Assembly: GCA_963169455.1 (NCBI GenBank)
Contig: CAUJDW010000060.1
Location: 1-52,568, forward strand
Length of the DNA stretch: 52,568 nt
Reading direction: 5' to 3'
Source of the DNA: Bacteroidota bacterium
GTDB taxonomy: Bacteria > Bacteroidota > Bacteroidia > Chitinophagales > Saprospiraceae
Notes under the pieces: generated by a model
What the model saw: only the letters and a program-made list of their open reading frames with translations
Told to the model about the DNA's origin: nothing
Databases searched by the model: none
Translations under genes and position numbers: made by a program
Shown here: in pieces, positions 28,290-37,256 of the stretch
How positions within the stretch are numbered: position 1 is the stretch's first letter
How the letters are laid out: the number at the start of each line of letters is the position of its first letter

Positions 28290-29795
28290 ATGTTGTTCAA
28301 TTCTTATGTGTTCATGGCCTTCCTGGGTATAGCCCTGGCGTTCCACTACCTGCCGGTGTCGTGGAAAGCCAAAAAGGCCAACCTGCTGCTGGCCGGCTAC
28401 CTGTTTTACGCGGTATGGAACCCTCCGTTCGTTCTATTGCTGTGGTTGTCGACACTGGTGGATTTCTTCGTCGGCAAACAGCTTTACCATGCGGAGGGGC
28501 AGGCGAAGCGCAAGGCGCTGCTGTTAACCAGCCTGGCCGCCAACCTGGGCATGCTGGCCTTTTTCAAGTACGGCGGATTCCTGCTGGATAATTTCATCCT
28601 GCTGGCCTCCGCCCTGGGGATCGATTTTCATCCGGCAAAACCAGACATCATCCTGCCCGTAGGCATTTCCTTCTATACCTTCCAGACCTTGTCCTATACC
28701 CTGGACATGTACAGGAGGAAACACGCTCCCGAGCGGTCGCTGCTGGACTTTTCCCTCTTCGTATCCTTCTTTCCCCAACTGGTGGCAGGGCCCATCGTTC
28801 GCACGGGCGAGTTGTTGCCACAGTTCAAAAGCCCTCGCCAGGCCACTGCCGCACAGTTCATGCACGGGCTGATGCTCCTGTCCCTGGGGCTGTTCATGAA
28901 GGTAGTCCTGGCGGACAGCCTGCTGTCCGGCCCTGCCGATATGGTTTTCGGCGCCCAGATGCCTCTGAACATCGTGGATGCCTGGCTGGGCGTGCTGGCC
29001 TTCTCCGGGCAGATATTCTTCGATTTTGCCGGGTACACCACCTGCGCCATAGGGGTAGCTGCCATGCTCGGGTTCAGCCTGCCGGATAATTTCCGCTATC
29101 CTTATGCCGCTGCTGGCTTCTCCGATTTCTGGCGCCGCTGGCACATCACCCTGTCCACCTGGCTGCGGGATTACCTGTACATCCCCCTGGGCGGCAACCG
29201 CGCCGGTAAGGTTAGAACTTATATCAACCTGATGATCACTATGCTGGTTGGCGGCCTGTGGCACGGCGCATCCTGGACCTTCGTGGCCTGGGGGGCATTA
29301 CACGGCCTTTACCTTTCGGTAGAAAAATGGATAGTAAGCCGGCAGGACAGCCGGGCTGGCCTGCCGGCCGAGGCGGAACCAGCCATGGCGCTGGCCGGCC
29401 AGGCGGTGATCGTGGAAAAATCGGCCCTGCCTCTGCCGATCCTGCGTTCCCCGAAGGCCAGAACGCTATTGCTGGTGCTGCTGACCTTCTTCCTGGTTAA
29501 CGTCACCTGGGTGTTCTTCCGGGCTGCCGATTTCACTACGGCCTGGCGCCTGCTGTCTTCCATGTTCGGCATGGCGCCCGAAGGGGCAGCCCTGCTGCCC
29601 ACCATCGACATGATCAAGGTATCGGTAGTAACCATGGGCCTGTTGGCCACCCACTTCCTGATGCGCAACACGGCCGTTTCGGCCCTGGTGCAAAAGTCAA
29701 AGTGGTGGGCCGTCGGCATCGCCTGGGGGCTGATGCTGGTGGCGATCATCATCAGCCAGAAAAGCAGCGGGTCGTTTATCTATTTCCAGTTTTAG
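28290..29795 (+). CDS. MBOAT family O-acyltransferase (AlgI-like)
   Basis: 501 residues with multiple membrane helices. The MBOAT signatures are clear: GFSDFWRRWHITLSTWLRDY, then YIPLGGNR, and GGLWHGASWTFVAWG with the catalytic His at about residue 325. AlgI-type proteins carry acetyl groups across the inner membrane for O-acetylation of exopolysaccharide, with a periplasmic SGNH partner, here the gene 11 bp upstream. A loop of about 70 residues (about 350-400, RQDSRAGLPAEAEPAMALAG) interrupts the C-terminal helices. No polysaccharide synthase genes are in the window, so the acceptor polymer is unknown. Confidence 0.93.
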   Translation: MLFNSYVFMAFLGIALAFHYLPVSWKAKKANLLLAGYLFYAVWNPPFVLLLWLSTLVDFFVGKQLYHAEGQAKRKALLLTSLAANLGMLAFFKYGGFLLDNFILLASALGIDFHPAKPDIILPVGISFYTFQTLSYTLDMYRRKHAPERSLLDFSLFVSFFPQLVAGPIVRTGELLPQFKSPRQATAAQFMHGLMLLSLGLFMKVVLADSLLSGPADMVFGAQMPLNIVDAWLGVLAFSGQIFFDFAGYTTCAIGVAAMLGFSLPDNFRYPYAAAGFSDFWRRWHITLSTWLRDYLYIPLGGNRAGKVRTYINLMITMLVGGLWHGASWTFVAWGALHGLYLSVEKWIVSRQDSRAGLPAEAEPAMALAGQAVIVEKSALPLPILRSPKARTLLLVLLTFFLVNVTWVFFRAADFTTAWRLLSSMFGMAPEGAALLPTIDMIKVSVVTMGLLATHFLMRNTAVSALVQKSKWWAVGIAWGLMLVAIIISQKSSGSFIYFQF

Positions 29796-29817
29796 CATTG
29801 CATTTGTCGTTAAAAAA

Positions 29818-29860
29818 CTCCGGAGGGGGCAATACGGCGCAACATGCCGCCCCTCCGGAG
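29818..29860. repeat. Hairpin after the MBOAT gene
   Basis: CTCCGGAGGGG (29818-29828) pairs with CCCCTCCGGAG (29850-29860), an 11-bp perfect stem with a 21-base loop. It starts 23 bp past the stop codon and lacks a following T-tract, so it is either a factor-dependent end, an mRNA-stabilising hairpin or a REP-type repeat. Confidence 0.6.
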
Positions 29861-29990
29861 CCCACCAGATTGCCCCCACCCGGCGCAAACCGGCGGGCTC
29901 TAAAAAAAACAGCCCACCCGGTAACACCCTGGCCTTTCTGAAGATAAAGAGGCGAAAACAAAAATTTCACACTCCTTAAAACCAAATGCT

Positions 29991-31496
29991 ATGATGAAGA
30001 CGAATACCATTCTTCCGGCCTTACTCCTGTTTTTCACCACCCTACAACTCGGAGCTCAGAATGTGAGCATCAATGAAGACGGCGGCCTGCCGCACCCTTC
30101 TGCCATGCTGGACATCAGGTCCGAAACCAAAGGCCTGCTCATTCCCCGTATGGTGGAAGCCCAGCGCCTGGCCATCGGCAGCCCCGCCACGGGACTGATG
30201 GTGTATCAAACCAATGGCGATGCCGGTTTCTATTACTTCAACGGCGCCGGCTGGTCAAAGATCGGCGCCGGCGCCGGCAGCTCTTTCTGGGGCGCTTCCG
30301 GCGACGATATTTTCAACCTCAACGCCGGCAAGGTAGGCATTGGCGCCGCCAACCCGGCCGCAAAACTGGAAGTCGCCAACGACACCTATGGCCCGGAACT
30401 TCAACTGGACGGCTCGGCCGGCAACGGCACTCAGGTGCACCTGCGCACCGAAACGGCATCCGCCACCCAATACCGGCAATTCGTGCTCTCCGCGCACGAA
30501 ACCCTCAGCAGCCACCCCCGCTTCGACCTGGCTTTCAACGACTTCGACACCGACATTTCGGCCTTCAATGCCATCGCCTCCTTTAACGCCCTGAGCGATA
30601 CCGCCCTGACGGCCTATGGCGATGTGCTGTCCTCGCGTTACTTTCACGGCCGTGGCGCCCGCTTCATCGGCGAGGGCGCTGCTGCAGAAGTGGCCTACAT
30701 TACCAGCGACATGGCGGCTTACGGGCTGCACGTCGACCTCAACTCCAACGCCGGCTCCGGCATCGCCGTACATGCCACCAATAAATCGGCAGGCATAGAG
30801 GCCATCAGCGAAAATGGCAACGCGGCATATTTCGGCGCCTGGGGCACAGGCAATGCGCTGGTGACCGGCCAGGGCAAAGTCGGGATAGGCACCGAAAGCC
30901 CCGATGGCAAACTCACCATTAAGAATGACAACCCTGCGAACATGGACCTTCTGGTCGAAGGCGTCAGCAAGGCGGCTCTGGGGCTACGGCTCACCGGCGG
31001 CAGCGCCACCAGCTACAACCAGTACAACCTCCAGGCCGGCAACGATGGGGTGCGGCTGGGCATGCAGGCCTACAACTCGGCTCCCGACGGCTCCTGGGCG
31101 ACTTCCTCCTACGCCCCCATCGCATCCTTTGGAGCCGATGGCTATGCCGTCAATGCACACGGCAGCGCCAATGTGGAATTCGAACTCAACAACAAAAGCC
31201 GCACGGGCCAGGCCAACCTCATCCCCATCGCCTACGGCATCGTCCGCTCCAATGCCAGCCCGGCTGCCTCCACCGGCAATTTCGGCTGTAGCTGGAACAC
31301 TACCCACAAACGCTACGAAATCCAGATCGAAGGCGAAAACTACTTCTGGCTCGACTACATCACCACAGTCACCCCCGTCAGCGGCGGCAGCAGGGTGGCC
31401 AGCAGCAGCGTGGGCGGAAAACTCCTGGTCATGATCTACGACCAGAACGGCAACCAGGTGCAGGGGGCTTTCCAGTTCGTTACGTACAAGCCCTGA
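29991..31496 (+). CDS. Secreted surface protein with tail-fibre-like repeats
   Basis: 501 residues (ATG 29991; the second codon is also ATG). The signal peptide ends LQLGAQ. The N-terminal region has the Bacteroidota phrase PSAMLDIRSETKGLLIPRM and GLMVYQTNGDAGFYYFNGAGW. Two copies of a short tail-fibre-like motif follow (GKVGIGAANPAAKLEV, GKVGIGTESPDGKLTI). The remainder is rich in Ala, Asn, Gly and Ser and looks like beta-structure. No clear T9SS sorting domain is visible, although the C-terminus is beta-rich. Function unknown; probably exported and surface exposed. The next secreted gene starts 93 bp downstream. Confidence 0.75.
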   Translation: MMKTNTILPALLLFFTTLQLGAQNVSINEDGGLPHPSAMLDIRSETKGLLIPRMVEAQRLAIGSPATGLMVYQTNGDAGFYYFNGAGWSKIGAGAGSSFWGASGDDIFNLNAGKVGIGAANPAAKLEVANDTYGPELQLDGSAGNGTQVHLRTETASATQYRQFVLSAHETLSSHPRFDLAFNDFDTDISAFNAIASFNALSDTALTAYGDVLSSRYFHGRGARFIGEGAAAEVAYITSDMAAYGLHVDLNSNAGSGIAVHATNKSAGIEAISENGNAAYFGAWGTGNALVTGQGKVGIGTESPDGKLTIKNDNPANMDLLVEGVSKAALGLRLTGGSATSYNQYNLQAGNDGVRLGMQAYNSAPDGSWATSSYAPIASFGADGYAVNAHGSANVEFELNNKSRTGQANLIPIAYGIVRSNASPAASTGNFGCSWNTTHKRYEIQIEGENYFWLDYITTVTPVSGGSRVASSSVGGKLLVMIYDQNGNQVQGAFQFVTYKP

Positions 31497-31589
31497 CAGT
31501 ATAGCCATTGTGCGTACCCATTCAGGTTTGCGCCCCTCTTTTTTGAAGTTTCACACAGAGGGCCGGCTTCCTTTCTCAAAACAACCAAA

Positions 31590-32720
31590 ATGAAAGTCAT
31601 GAAAATTCATCAACGCTATATACCTGTCGCCTTTTTGTTATGGGCATCCGCTCTGTCCGGGCAGGCCCGGCTCCACATCGGGAACAACAGCAGCCTCGTT
31701 TGCAGCGGCGCCCCCTTTATCGTGTTGAACGATGCAGCTTTTGAAAGCGCCGGCCAGCTCGATGCGGGGCAGAGCACCCTGTTGTTTGCCGGCTCTGCGC
31801 CCGGTGCGGCAGCCCTTGCCGAGCACAACTTCAACCCCCTGTCCAATATCGCCATCCACCGGCCCGGCGGCGAACTCCGCCTGGAGTCCGACATCGACCT
31901 CACCGGTGATATTGCCTTTGAAAACGGGGGGCTGAACCTGAATAACCACACCGCCTTTTTCATCATCGAAGCCGGTGAACTCAAAGGCGAGGCTCCGCTC
32001 AGGCGTGCTTTCGGCCCTGCCGGCGGGCAACTCGCCGCAGGAAAGCTGCTTTTCTTCCCTGAAGCAGACAATGCCGGCCAGCTTGGCGCCGCCATCACGG
32101 CAGCCGGCGGCCTGAGCTACACGGAGGTGCGCCGGGGCCATGCGCTGCACTTTACGCCCGGAGGGCACAGCATCTCCCGCTGGTATGAACTGAGCAGCGT
32201 AGGCGGAGCCGGCATTGACATGTTGATTCGCTTTTCCTACTTCGATGAGGAACTCAACGGGCTGGATGAAAACCAGCTCATCGCCTGGCGAAGCACCGAC
32301 CATGGCCTGAGCTGGGAACCCGTGGCAGTAAACACCCGCAACACGGTGGAAAACTGGCTGGAAATTTTCGGCGAAAACCTGCACGGCCTGTACACCTTCG
32401 CCTACCCGGGCATAGAACCCCGGCAAATAAAACCTGGTGAAAAACCGGATACACCCTCACCGGCCATTTTCACGGGCCTGAAGGTTTTCCCCAATCCCGC
32501 CCGGTCGGATGTCCACCTGTTATGGCATTCGGAACTGGAAGGGGCCACCCCCGTCTTCTGGTTAAACGCCGGCGGCCAGCTCGTGCAGGCAGAAACAGTA
32601 CACTTCCTGAAAGGGCCAAACCGGTTCACCTTTGATATTTCCGGCCTTCCGGCAGGGATGTATACCTTGTTGTGGGGCGGCTTGGAAGGCCCGGCAGTGA
32701 AGGTCGTGAAAGGGGATTGA
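31590..32720 (+). CDS. T9SS-exported hypothetical protein
   Basis: 376 residues. The signal peptide ends ASALSGQA. The body contains beta-rich segments such as FAGSAPGAAALAEHNFNPLSNIAIHRPGGELRLESDIDLTG that are common in large Bacteroidota surface proteins but have no firm family. The last ~75 residues are a type A T9SS sorting domain: LKVFPNPARSDVHLLW, then GGQLVQAETVHF, ending LPAGMYTLLWGGLEGPAVKVVKGD. It should be moved across the outer membrane and attached to the cell surface or released. Convergent with the Porin_10 gene. Confidence 0.8.
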   Translation: MKVMKIHQRYIPVAFLLWASALSGQARLHIGNNSSLVCSGAPFIVLNDAAFESAGQLDAGQSTLLFAGSAPGAAALAEHNFNPLSNIAIHRPGGELRLESDIDLTGDIAFENGGLNLNNHTAFFIIEAGELKGEAPLRRAFGPAGGQLAAGKLLFFPEADNAGQLGAAITAAGGLSYTEVRRGHALHFTPGGHSISRWYELSSVGGAGIDMLIRFSYFDEELNGLDENQLIAWRSTDHGLSWEPVAVNTRNTVENWLEIFGENLHGLYTFAYPGIEPRQIKPGEKPDTPSPAIFTGLKVFPNPARSDVHLLWHSELEGATPVFWLNAGGQLVQAETVHFLKGPNRFTFDISGLPAGMYTLLWGGLEGPAVKVVKGD

Positions 32721-32738
32721 TCTGGCTAACTGTTTGCC

Positions 32739-34694
32739 TCAATTCAGGAAGCGCCAGGACAGGCCGATGCGGAATACGGAGGAAGGGTGCCCGTAAAATG
32801 CCGTCTGGTAAAACAGCCGGTCCGTAATAAGCAGGGCCGTGGCGTTTTCCCACCTGAAAAAGGCGCGGAACTTCGTCACGCGCATGCAGAAGAAGGCGTC
32901 GGCAGCGGGGTAGAATTCCACTTCGCTGCGATCCTGCAACTGGAACTGGCCGGTAACGGGATTGTAGTAGTTGCCGAAGTAGCTGTTGTTAAAACGAAGA
33001 TCGACACCCAGGCGGACGTTCAGCACCCGGAACCACTTGCCGGCGTAGTAGAAACTGTGCTTGGAGTAGATGGAGGGAAGGCGGATGAAATCCTCGGAGG
33101 ACTGCTGCAGGGCCACGACGTTGTCGAGGTGCAGGTTCCAAAAGAGGGAGAAGTCTTTTTTTACGATCAACTGGGCGATGCTGACGGGGATGCCGGACTG
33201 ACGGGGAAGGCCCAGGGTATCAAAGAAAATATAGTTGTTCAGCAGGTGATACTGTGCGGTGAGTTCCAGCTTCCACTGAGGGAGGCTGTAGGTTCCGGAC
33301 AAAGTAGTCGAAAGGGTTTTATCGAAGTTATTGCGGTACACCTGTTGCTCGGCCAGGTAGAGGCGGTGCTGGATCAGGTTGGGGAGGTACAACTGGTTGA
33401 TGGCGCTGAAGCGGAGTTGCCCCACCTTTTTCAGGTCGAAGAACAGCTCGCCGCTCAGGCGGTAATCGCCGGCATTATCCCACAGCCCGAAGTGGCCGTA
33501 GAGGTTGAGCAGCAGCCGTTCGCCGGGGTTGACGCGCAGGCGGCCGGTGAGGAAAAGGTTGTTGATGGTTGAATCCGCACCGGCTTCCTCCAGCCAGTTG
33601 ATGGTGTGCACGATGCCGGCTTCCAGCAGGTCGCGCTGATTGCGGGCGCGGCCCTGGTTGGCCTGGTTCAGCTTGAAGGTGGCCAGCCGGAAGTCGTTTT
33701 CCACTTTGCGGTGATCCAGGTAAAAACGGGTTCCGCGCTGGTCGGGCAGGAAGGCGGGGAAGAGATCGTAAAAACCGGAATCCTGGGTTTCCTCGTATTC
33801 GTCGTGAAATTTGTAGATGCTGTTGTTGTACAGCAGCCGGTGGGAAAGCGTGTAGGAGCGGCGCGCCCGCCCCAGGGTATCCTGCCCGCCCCCAAAGCGG
33901 TAGTAGTGGGTATAGCTCAATTCCCGGTGGGAATGGCGGGTGCGGGCATCGGGCAAAAACACCTCGGCGGAGGTTGGGCTGCTGAAGTCGCCTTCATCCT
34001 GTGGCTCGCGCGTGATGCCGCCATTGTCTTCCTGCTCTATCGTGTTGGCGGCGAAACTGAAAAAGCCGTCATAACGGCCGCGTTTGCTGTGATACCATAG
34101 CCCGGTGGCCAGTGCGGTATTCCGGGTATTCTGGTTGGGGTACTGGCTGGTCTGGCCCAGCTGGCTGATGCGGCTGAAATCGAGCGTATAGTTCAGCCCG
34201 TTGGCAAAATTGCGGCTGAAACGGGCCGTAGTGTACCCGTCGGCCTGTTGCGACCCCATGGTGTAGGAAACCTGGGTGAACGGCCGTTCGATGCGGTAAT
34301 AGGCCAGCCTGCTGCCCGGCGTCATATAGAGGCTGAACTGGTTCAGGCCCACCTCAAAACCGCGGCGGCCGGCCGCCTCAAAAACGATGGGTTCATGCGC
34401 CGACCCCAGGTTGCCCAGGTGTTTGTAGTCCAGGCTGCGGTGGCGGGCAGGGTCGTACTGCTGGAAGTAATCGCCCAGGGTGGAATCAGAAAAGGGAATA
34501 TCCTGATTGGGGTTTTCAGCGTAAAAATAGAAGATGTCAAAGGTATCCGGTTCCACCTCCTCCTGGTTCCGTGAGCTTGTTTCCGCACCGGACGGCTGCG
34601 TCGTGCGGCCCGGAAAGGGTTGCTGCGCCTGAAGGGCCGGCACGCCCGCAAACAGGCCGGAGAGGAAACAGCAGATGGACAACAATCGGATCAT
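32739..34694 (-). CDS. Putative outer-membrane beta-barrel porin (Porin_10-like)
   Basis: 651 residues. A signal peptide (ending ALQAQ) and a proline/serine-rich linker lead into a long succession of amphipathic beta strands with aromatic girdles (FTQVSYTMGSQQADGYTTARFSRNF and so on), closing with RIGLSWRFLN. A C-terminal aromatic-x-N ending is typical for outer-membrane barrels. The opening FDIFYFYAENPNQDIPFSDSTLGDYFQQYDP is the phrase seen in Porin_10 (DUF4294-neighbour type) proteins of this phylum. The cargo is unknown. A -7 box lies just upstream at 34713-34720. Confidence 0.8.
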   Translation of the reverse strand: MIRLLSICCFLSGLFAGVPALQAQQPFPGRTTQPSGAETSSRNQEEVEPDTFDIFYFYAENPNQDIPFSDSTLGDYFQQYDPARHRSLDYKHLGNLGSAHEPIVFEAAGRRGFEVGLNQFSLYMTPGSRLAYYRIERPFTQVSYTMGSQQADGYTTARFSRNFANGLNYTLDFSRISQLGQTSQYPNQNTRNTALATGLWYHSKRGRYDGFFSFAANTIEQEDNGGITREPQDEGDFSSPTSAEVFLPDARTRHSHRELSYTHYYRFGGGQDTLGRARRSYTLSHRLLYNNSIYKFHDEYEETQDSGFYDLFPAFLPDQRGTRFYLDHRKVENDFRLATFKLNQANQGRARNQRDLLEAGIVHTINWLEEAGADSTINNLFLTGRLRVNPGERLLLNLYGHFGLWDNAGDYRLSGELFFDLKKVGQLRFSAINQLYLPNLIQHRLYLAEQQVYRNNFDKTLSTTLSGTYSLPQWKLELTAQYHLLNNYIFFDTLGLPRQSGIPVSIAQLIVKKDFSLFWNLHLDNVVALQQSSEDFIRLPSIYSKHSFYYAGKWFRVLNVRLGVDLRFNNSYFGNYYNPVTGQFQLQDRSEVEFYPAADAFFCMRVTKFRAFFRWENATALLITDRLFYQTAFYGHPSSVFRIGLSWRFLN

Positions 34695-34712
34695 TTACGC
34701 GTCATTTCCCGG

Positions 34713-34720
34713 CAAAGATA
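34713..34720 (-). promoter_or_regulatory. -7 box upstream of the porin gene
   Basis: On the minus strand TATCTTTG matches TAnnTTTG, 19-26 bases before the ATG at 34692-34694. It sits in the short gap after the LVIVD gene. No clear -33 TTG was found, so the call is moderate. Confidence 0.4.
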
Positions 34721-34727
34721 GTGAACC

Positions 34728-36176
34728 TCACCACACCAGCACCCGCTGCATTACATTTAGCCCTTCGCCCTGCAGCCGCAACAGGTAAAGCCCCGGCTGA
34801 ATGCTTTCCCCCAGGGGATAGCGCAGGATATTTTCACCTGGCGCCAGGCTTTCCCCGGTAAAACGCTGCACCTCCCGGCCGCCGATATCCAGCAGGCTGG
34901 CGTTAACCTTGCCCTGGCCTTCGCCCGACATGAGGCGCACATTCAGCACATCATGGGCCGGCTGGGGAAATACCTCCAGCCCGGAAGCTGCGGCCTCTTC
35001 CACGCTGCTGCTGACGTTTAGGCAGGACAGGTCAACCGGCGCCAGGGTTTCGGTTGCGGCGCAGTTGTCGCCTACCCCTTCAAAAACAAAGAGGCCCCGC
35101 TGCATATCGGAAACCAGAATATTGCCGGATGGCAGGAATGGATATACGCCCCAGGCCCCCTTGTAACTCGTCCCGTCGGGTTCGGAGGAGGTGTCGTAAT
35201 ACAACACTTTCTGCGGGTTGGCCGGGTCGGAGATATCGAAAACGACAAGCCCGTCGTAGTAGTAGGACACATAGAGGTAATTGCAGGCCACGATCTGGTT
35301 GTGCGGGATGCTGTAGGGGTTGGCCACACCCGCGTCAAAAGTGCCGGCCACCTGAATTTCACAGGGGTCGCTCACATCCAGCACCTTGAGGTGGTGGCCG
35401 TGGTTCTCATCGGCCATGTAGTAATAACGGGCGTCATCCGAAAGCCAGCCCGAGTGGTTGTAACCCCGGAAAGGGTAATCGGTAAGGGTGCTCAGCGCCC
35501 TGGGGTTCTGGGGGTCGGAAAAGTCGACCATGGCAAAGCCGCTTCCTCCGCAGTTCAGGAATGCCACATCGTTGCGCACATAACCGTCGTGGACATGGCC
35601 GGCGAGCAGCCCCCCGAAATTGTTGTACTTGCCCAGATACGCCGGGGATAGCGGATCGGAAAGATCGTAGATGCGCATAGCGGAATAACCGGCCGGCCCG
35701 CCGCTGGTGGAGAAGGTGTACATTTTAGCGGTGGCCGAGTCGATAAAGATGTTGTGCGAGCGCGTGATCTGCAGCCCGTAATCGTATTCGACGATCACCG
35801 TATCGGGCAGATAGTTCAGGTTCATGATCTGAAGGGTGCTGGGGCCTTCGTCGCAAACGGCGTAGAGATAGCCGTTGAAATCGTGATAGTCCCTATGGAT
35901 GACCGAACCGCCCTGCACCGCCCCCGGCACGCGGTGGGCTTCGAAGGGCTGGGTGGGATCGGTGACATCAATAAAATGCGTGCCCGCCGTGGAGCCGATA
36001 ATGGCGTATTCGCGGCCATTTGCCGCCACGCCCCAGATTTCGTTGTAGGTGTTGTTGTAGGCCGCCGACCCAAGCAGGGCCGGGTCCTTCCAGGTTCCCA
36101 ACAGGTTGGCCTGCTGCTGGGCCGGCAAAACGGCGGCCAGGGCCATCAGCATGGCCATCGGCATCAATCTCTTCAT
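34728..36176 (-). CDS. LVIVD-repeat 'choice-of-anchor B' protein with T9SS sorting domain
   Basis: 482 residues from the ATG at 36174-36176, because it begins a clear signal peptide (MKRLMPMAMLMALAAVLPAQ); longer in-frame starts lie inside a repeat. The body is a propeller of LVIVD-type repeats, for example GTHFIDVTDPTQPFEA, AMRIYDLSDPLSP and GLVVFDISDPANPQ. The pattern SHNIFID and NHSGWLSDDARYYYMADE is typical of the choice-of-anchor B family. The C-terminus is a T9SS sorting domain (LEVFPQPAHDVLNVRL ... LPLL-type ending MQRVLVW). It is a cell-surface or secreted protein of unknown ligand. Stop is 33 bp before the porin start. Confidence 0.88.
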   Translation of the reverse strand: MKRLMPMAMLMALAAVLPAQQQANLLGTWKDPALLGSAAYNNTYNEIWGVAANGREYAIIGSTAGTHFIDVTDPTQPFEAHRVPGAVQGGSVIHRDYHDFNGYLYAVCDEGPSTLQIMNLNYLPDTVIVEYDYGLQITRSHNIFIDSATAKMYTFSTSGGPAGYSAMRIYDLSDPLSPAYLGKYNNFGGLLAGHVHDGYVRNDVAFLNCGGSGFAMVDFSDPQNPRALSTLTDYPFRGYNHSGWLSDDARYYYMADENHGHHLKVLDVSDPCEIQVAGTFDAGVANPYSIPHNQIVACNYLYVSYYYDGLVVFDISDPANPQKVLYYDTSSEPDGTSYKGAWGVYPFLPSGNILVSDMQRGLFVFEGVGDNCAATETLAPVDLSCLNVSSSVEEAAASGLEVFPQPAHDVLNVRLMSGEGQGKVNASLLDIGGREVQRFTGESLAPGENILRYPLGESIQPGLYLLRLQGEGLNVMQRVLVW

Positions 36177-36192
36177 GCAATACTTTTTAAAA

Positions 36193-36315
36193 CGTGTTAC
36201 TATTTCGGACTCCTCAGCGGCATTATCCGGAACGCGGGCCTGGGGCCCGCGGCGCAGGCAAAGCCCCTCCAAAGGCTCCCTGATGATCACTTCGCGGGCC
36301 TGCGGCCCGCGATCC
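36193..36315. repeat. GGAACGCGG dispersed element, copy 3
   Basis: It pairs with copy 2 (20447-20568) over 122 ungapped bases at about 75% identity. Here the hairpin arms are complete: CGCGGGCCTGGGGCCCGCG (36233-36251) and CGCGGGCCTGCGGCCCGCG (36293-36311). The varied positions in the arms of copies 2 and 3 tend to preserve base pairing. It fills the gap between the LVIVD and fabI genes and ends 2 bp from the fabI stop codon. Confidence 0.85.
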
Positions 36316-36316
36316 A

Positions 36317-37120
36317 TTATATCTCCAGCACCTTCGGGCTCATGCCCATGCTGGAGAAGCCGCCGTCGTGGTAGAGGTTCTGCATCGTCACCATGCGGGT
36401 GAAGTCGGAGAACATCAGCACGCAGTAGTCAGCACAGGAATCGGCTGAGGCGTTGCCCAGGGGCGACATCTTATCTGCGTAGTCGAAAAATTCATCGAAG
36501 CCTTTGACGCCGCTGCCTGCAGTCGTTTTGGTAGGGCTCTGCGAGATGGTATTGACCCGAACCTTGTTGCGCTCGCCGAAGTGGTAGCCGAAGCTGCGGG
36601 CGAAGGACTCCAGCAGGGCTTTGGATTCCGCCATCTCGTTGTAGTCGGGGAAGGTGCGCTGGGCGGCGATGTAGGTCAGGGCCAGGATGGAACCCCAATC
36701 CGACATGGCGTCCATTTTCCAAAGCGTCTGCATTACTTTGTGGAAGGAAACGGCGGAAATATCGAAAGTTTTCAGCATCCACTCGTAGTTCAGGTCGGTA
36801 TATTCCCGTTTTTTGCGAACGTTGAGCGACATGCCGATGGAGTGCAGCACAAAATCGATCTTGCCGTCAAGGGCCTTCATGGAATCCTGGAACAGTTTTT
36901 CCAGGTCTTCCGTGCTGGTGGCGTCAGCGGGGATAACCGGAGCGTTCAGCCTCTCGCCCAGCTTCTGTATCTCCCCGAAGCGCATGGCCACCGGGGCATT
37001 GGTCAAAATGATCTGAGCGCCCTCTTCCACACAGCGCTCCGCTACTTTGGTGGCGATGGATTTGTCATCCAGCGCACCGAAAATGACGCCTTTTTTTCCT
37101 GCAAGTAGGTTGTTACTCAT
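36317..37120 (-). CDS. fabI: Enoyl-[acyl-carrier-protein] reductase (NADH)
   Basis: 267 residues. It catalyses the last reduction in each cycle of type II fatty acid synthesis, in the cytoplasm. The SDR-type Rossmann fold starts GKKGVIFGALDDKSIA, and the FabI active-site pair is Y160 and K167 (PDYNEMAESK, Y-x6-K). The loops QSPTKTTAGSGVKGFD and MSPLGNASADSCADYC are characteristic of Bacteroidota FabI. Complete, with the usual length. The stop overlaps the edge of a dispersed repeat at its 3' side. Confidence 0.96.
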   Translation of the reverse strand: MSNNLLAGKKGVIFGALDDKSIATKVAERCVEEGAQIILTNAPVAMRFGEIQKLGERLNAPVIPADATSTEDLEKLFQDSMKALDGKIDFVLHSIGMSLNVRKKREYTDLNYEWMLKTFDISAVSFHKVMQTLWKMDAMSDWGSILALTYIAAQRTFPDYNEMAESKALLESFARSFGYHFGERNKVRVNTISQSPTKTTAGSGVKGFDEFFDYADKMSPLGNASADSCADYCVLMFSDFTRMVTMQNLYHDGGFSSMGMSPKVLEI

Positions 37121-37256
37121 GTTTTGGTTGTTGGTTGTCAGTTGTTAGTTACCCTCGCCCCCGGCCATTCAGCCATTTTTCCCTGCCGGCGCCGTGGGCC
37201 GAAACTTCAGGGGAGGGGCAGGCTTTGCGAAGGCGGGCAGCCAGCCAGCCATTCCT

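Noticed and set aside
36177-36317. Longer N-terminus for the LVIVD-repeat protein
   Set aside because: The extension lies in the dispersed repeat and would bury the clear signal peptide.
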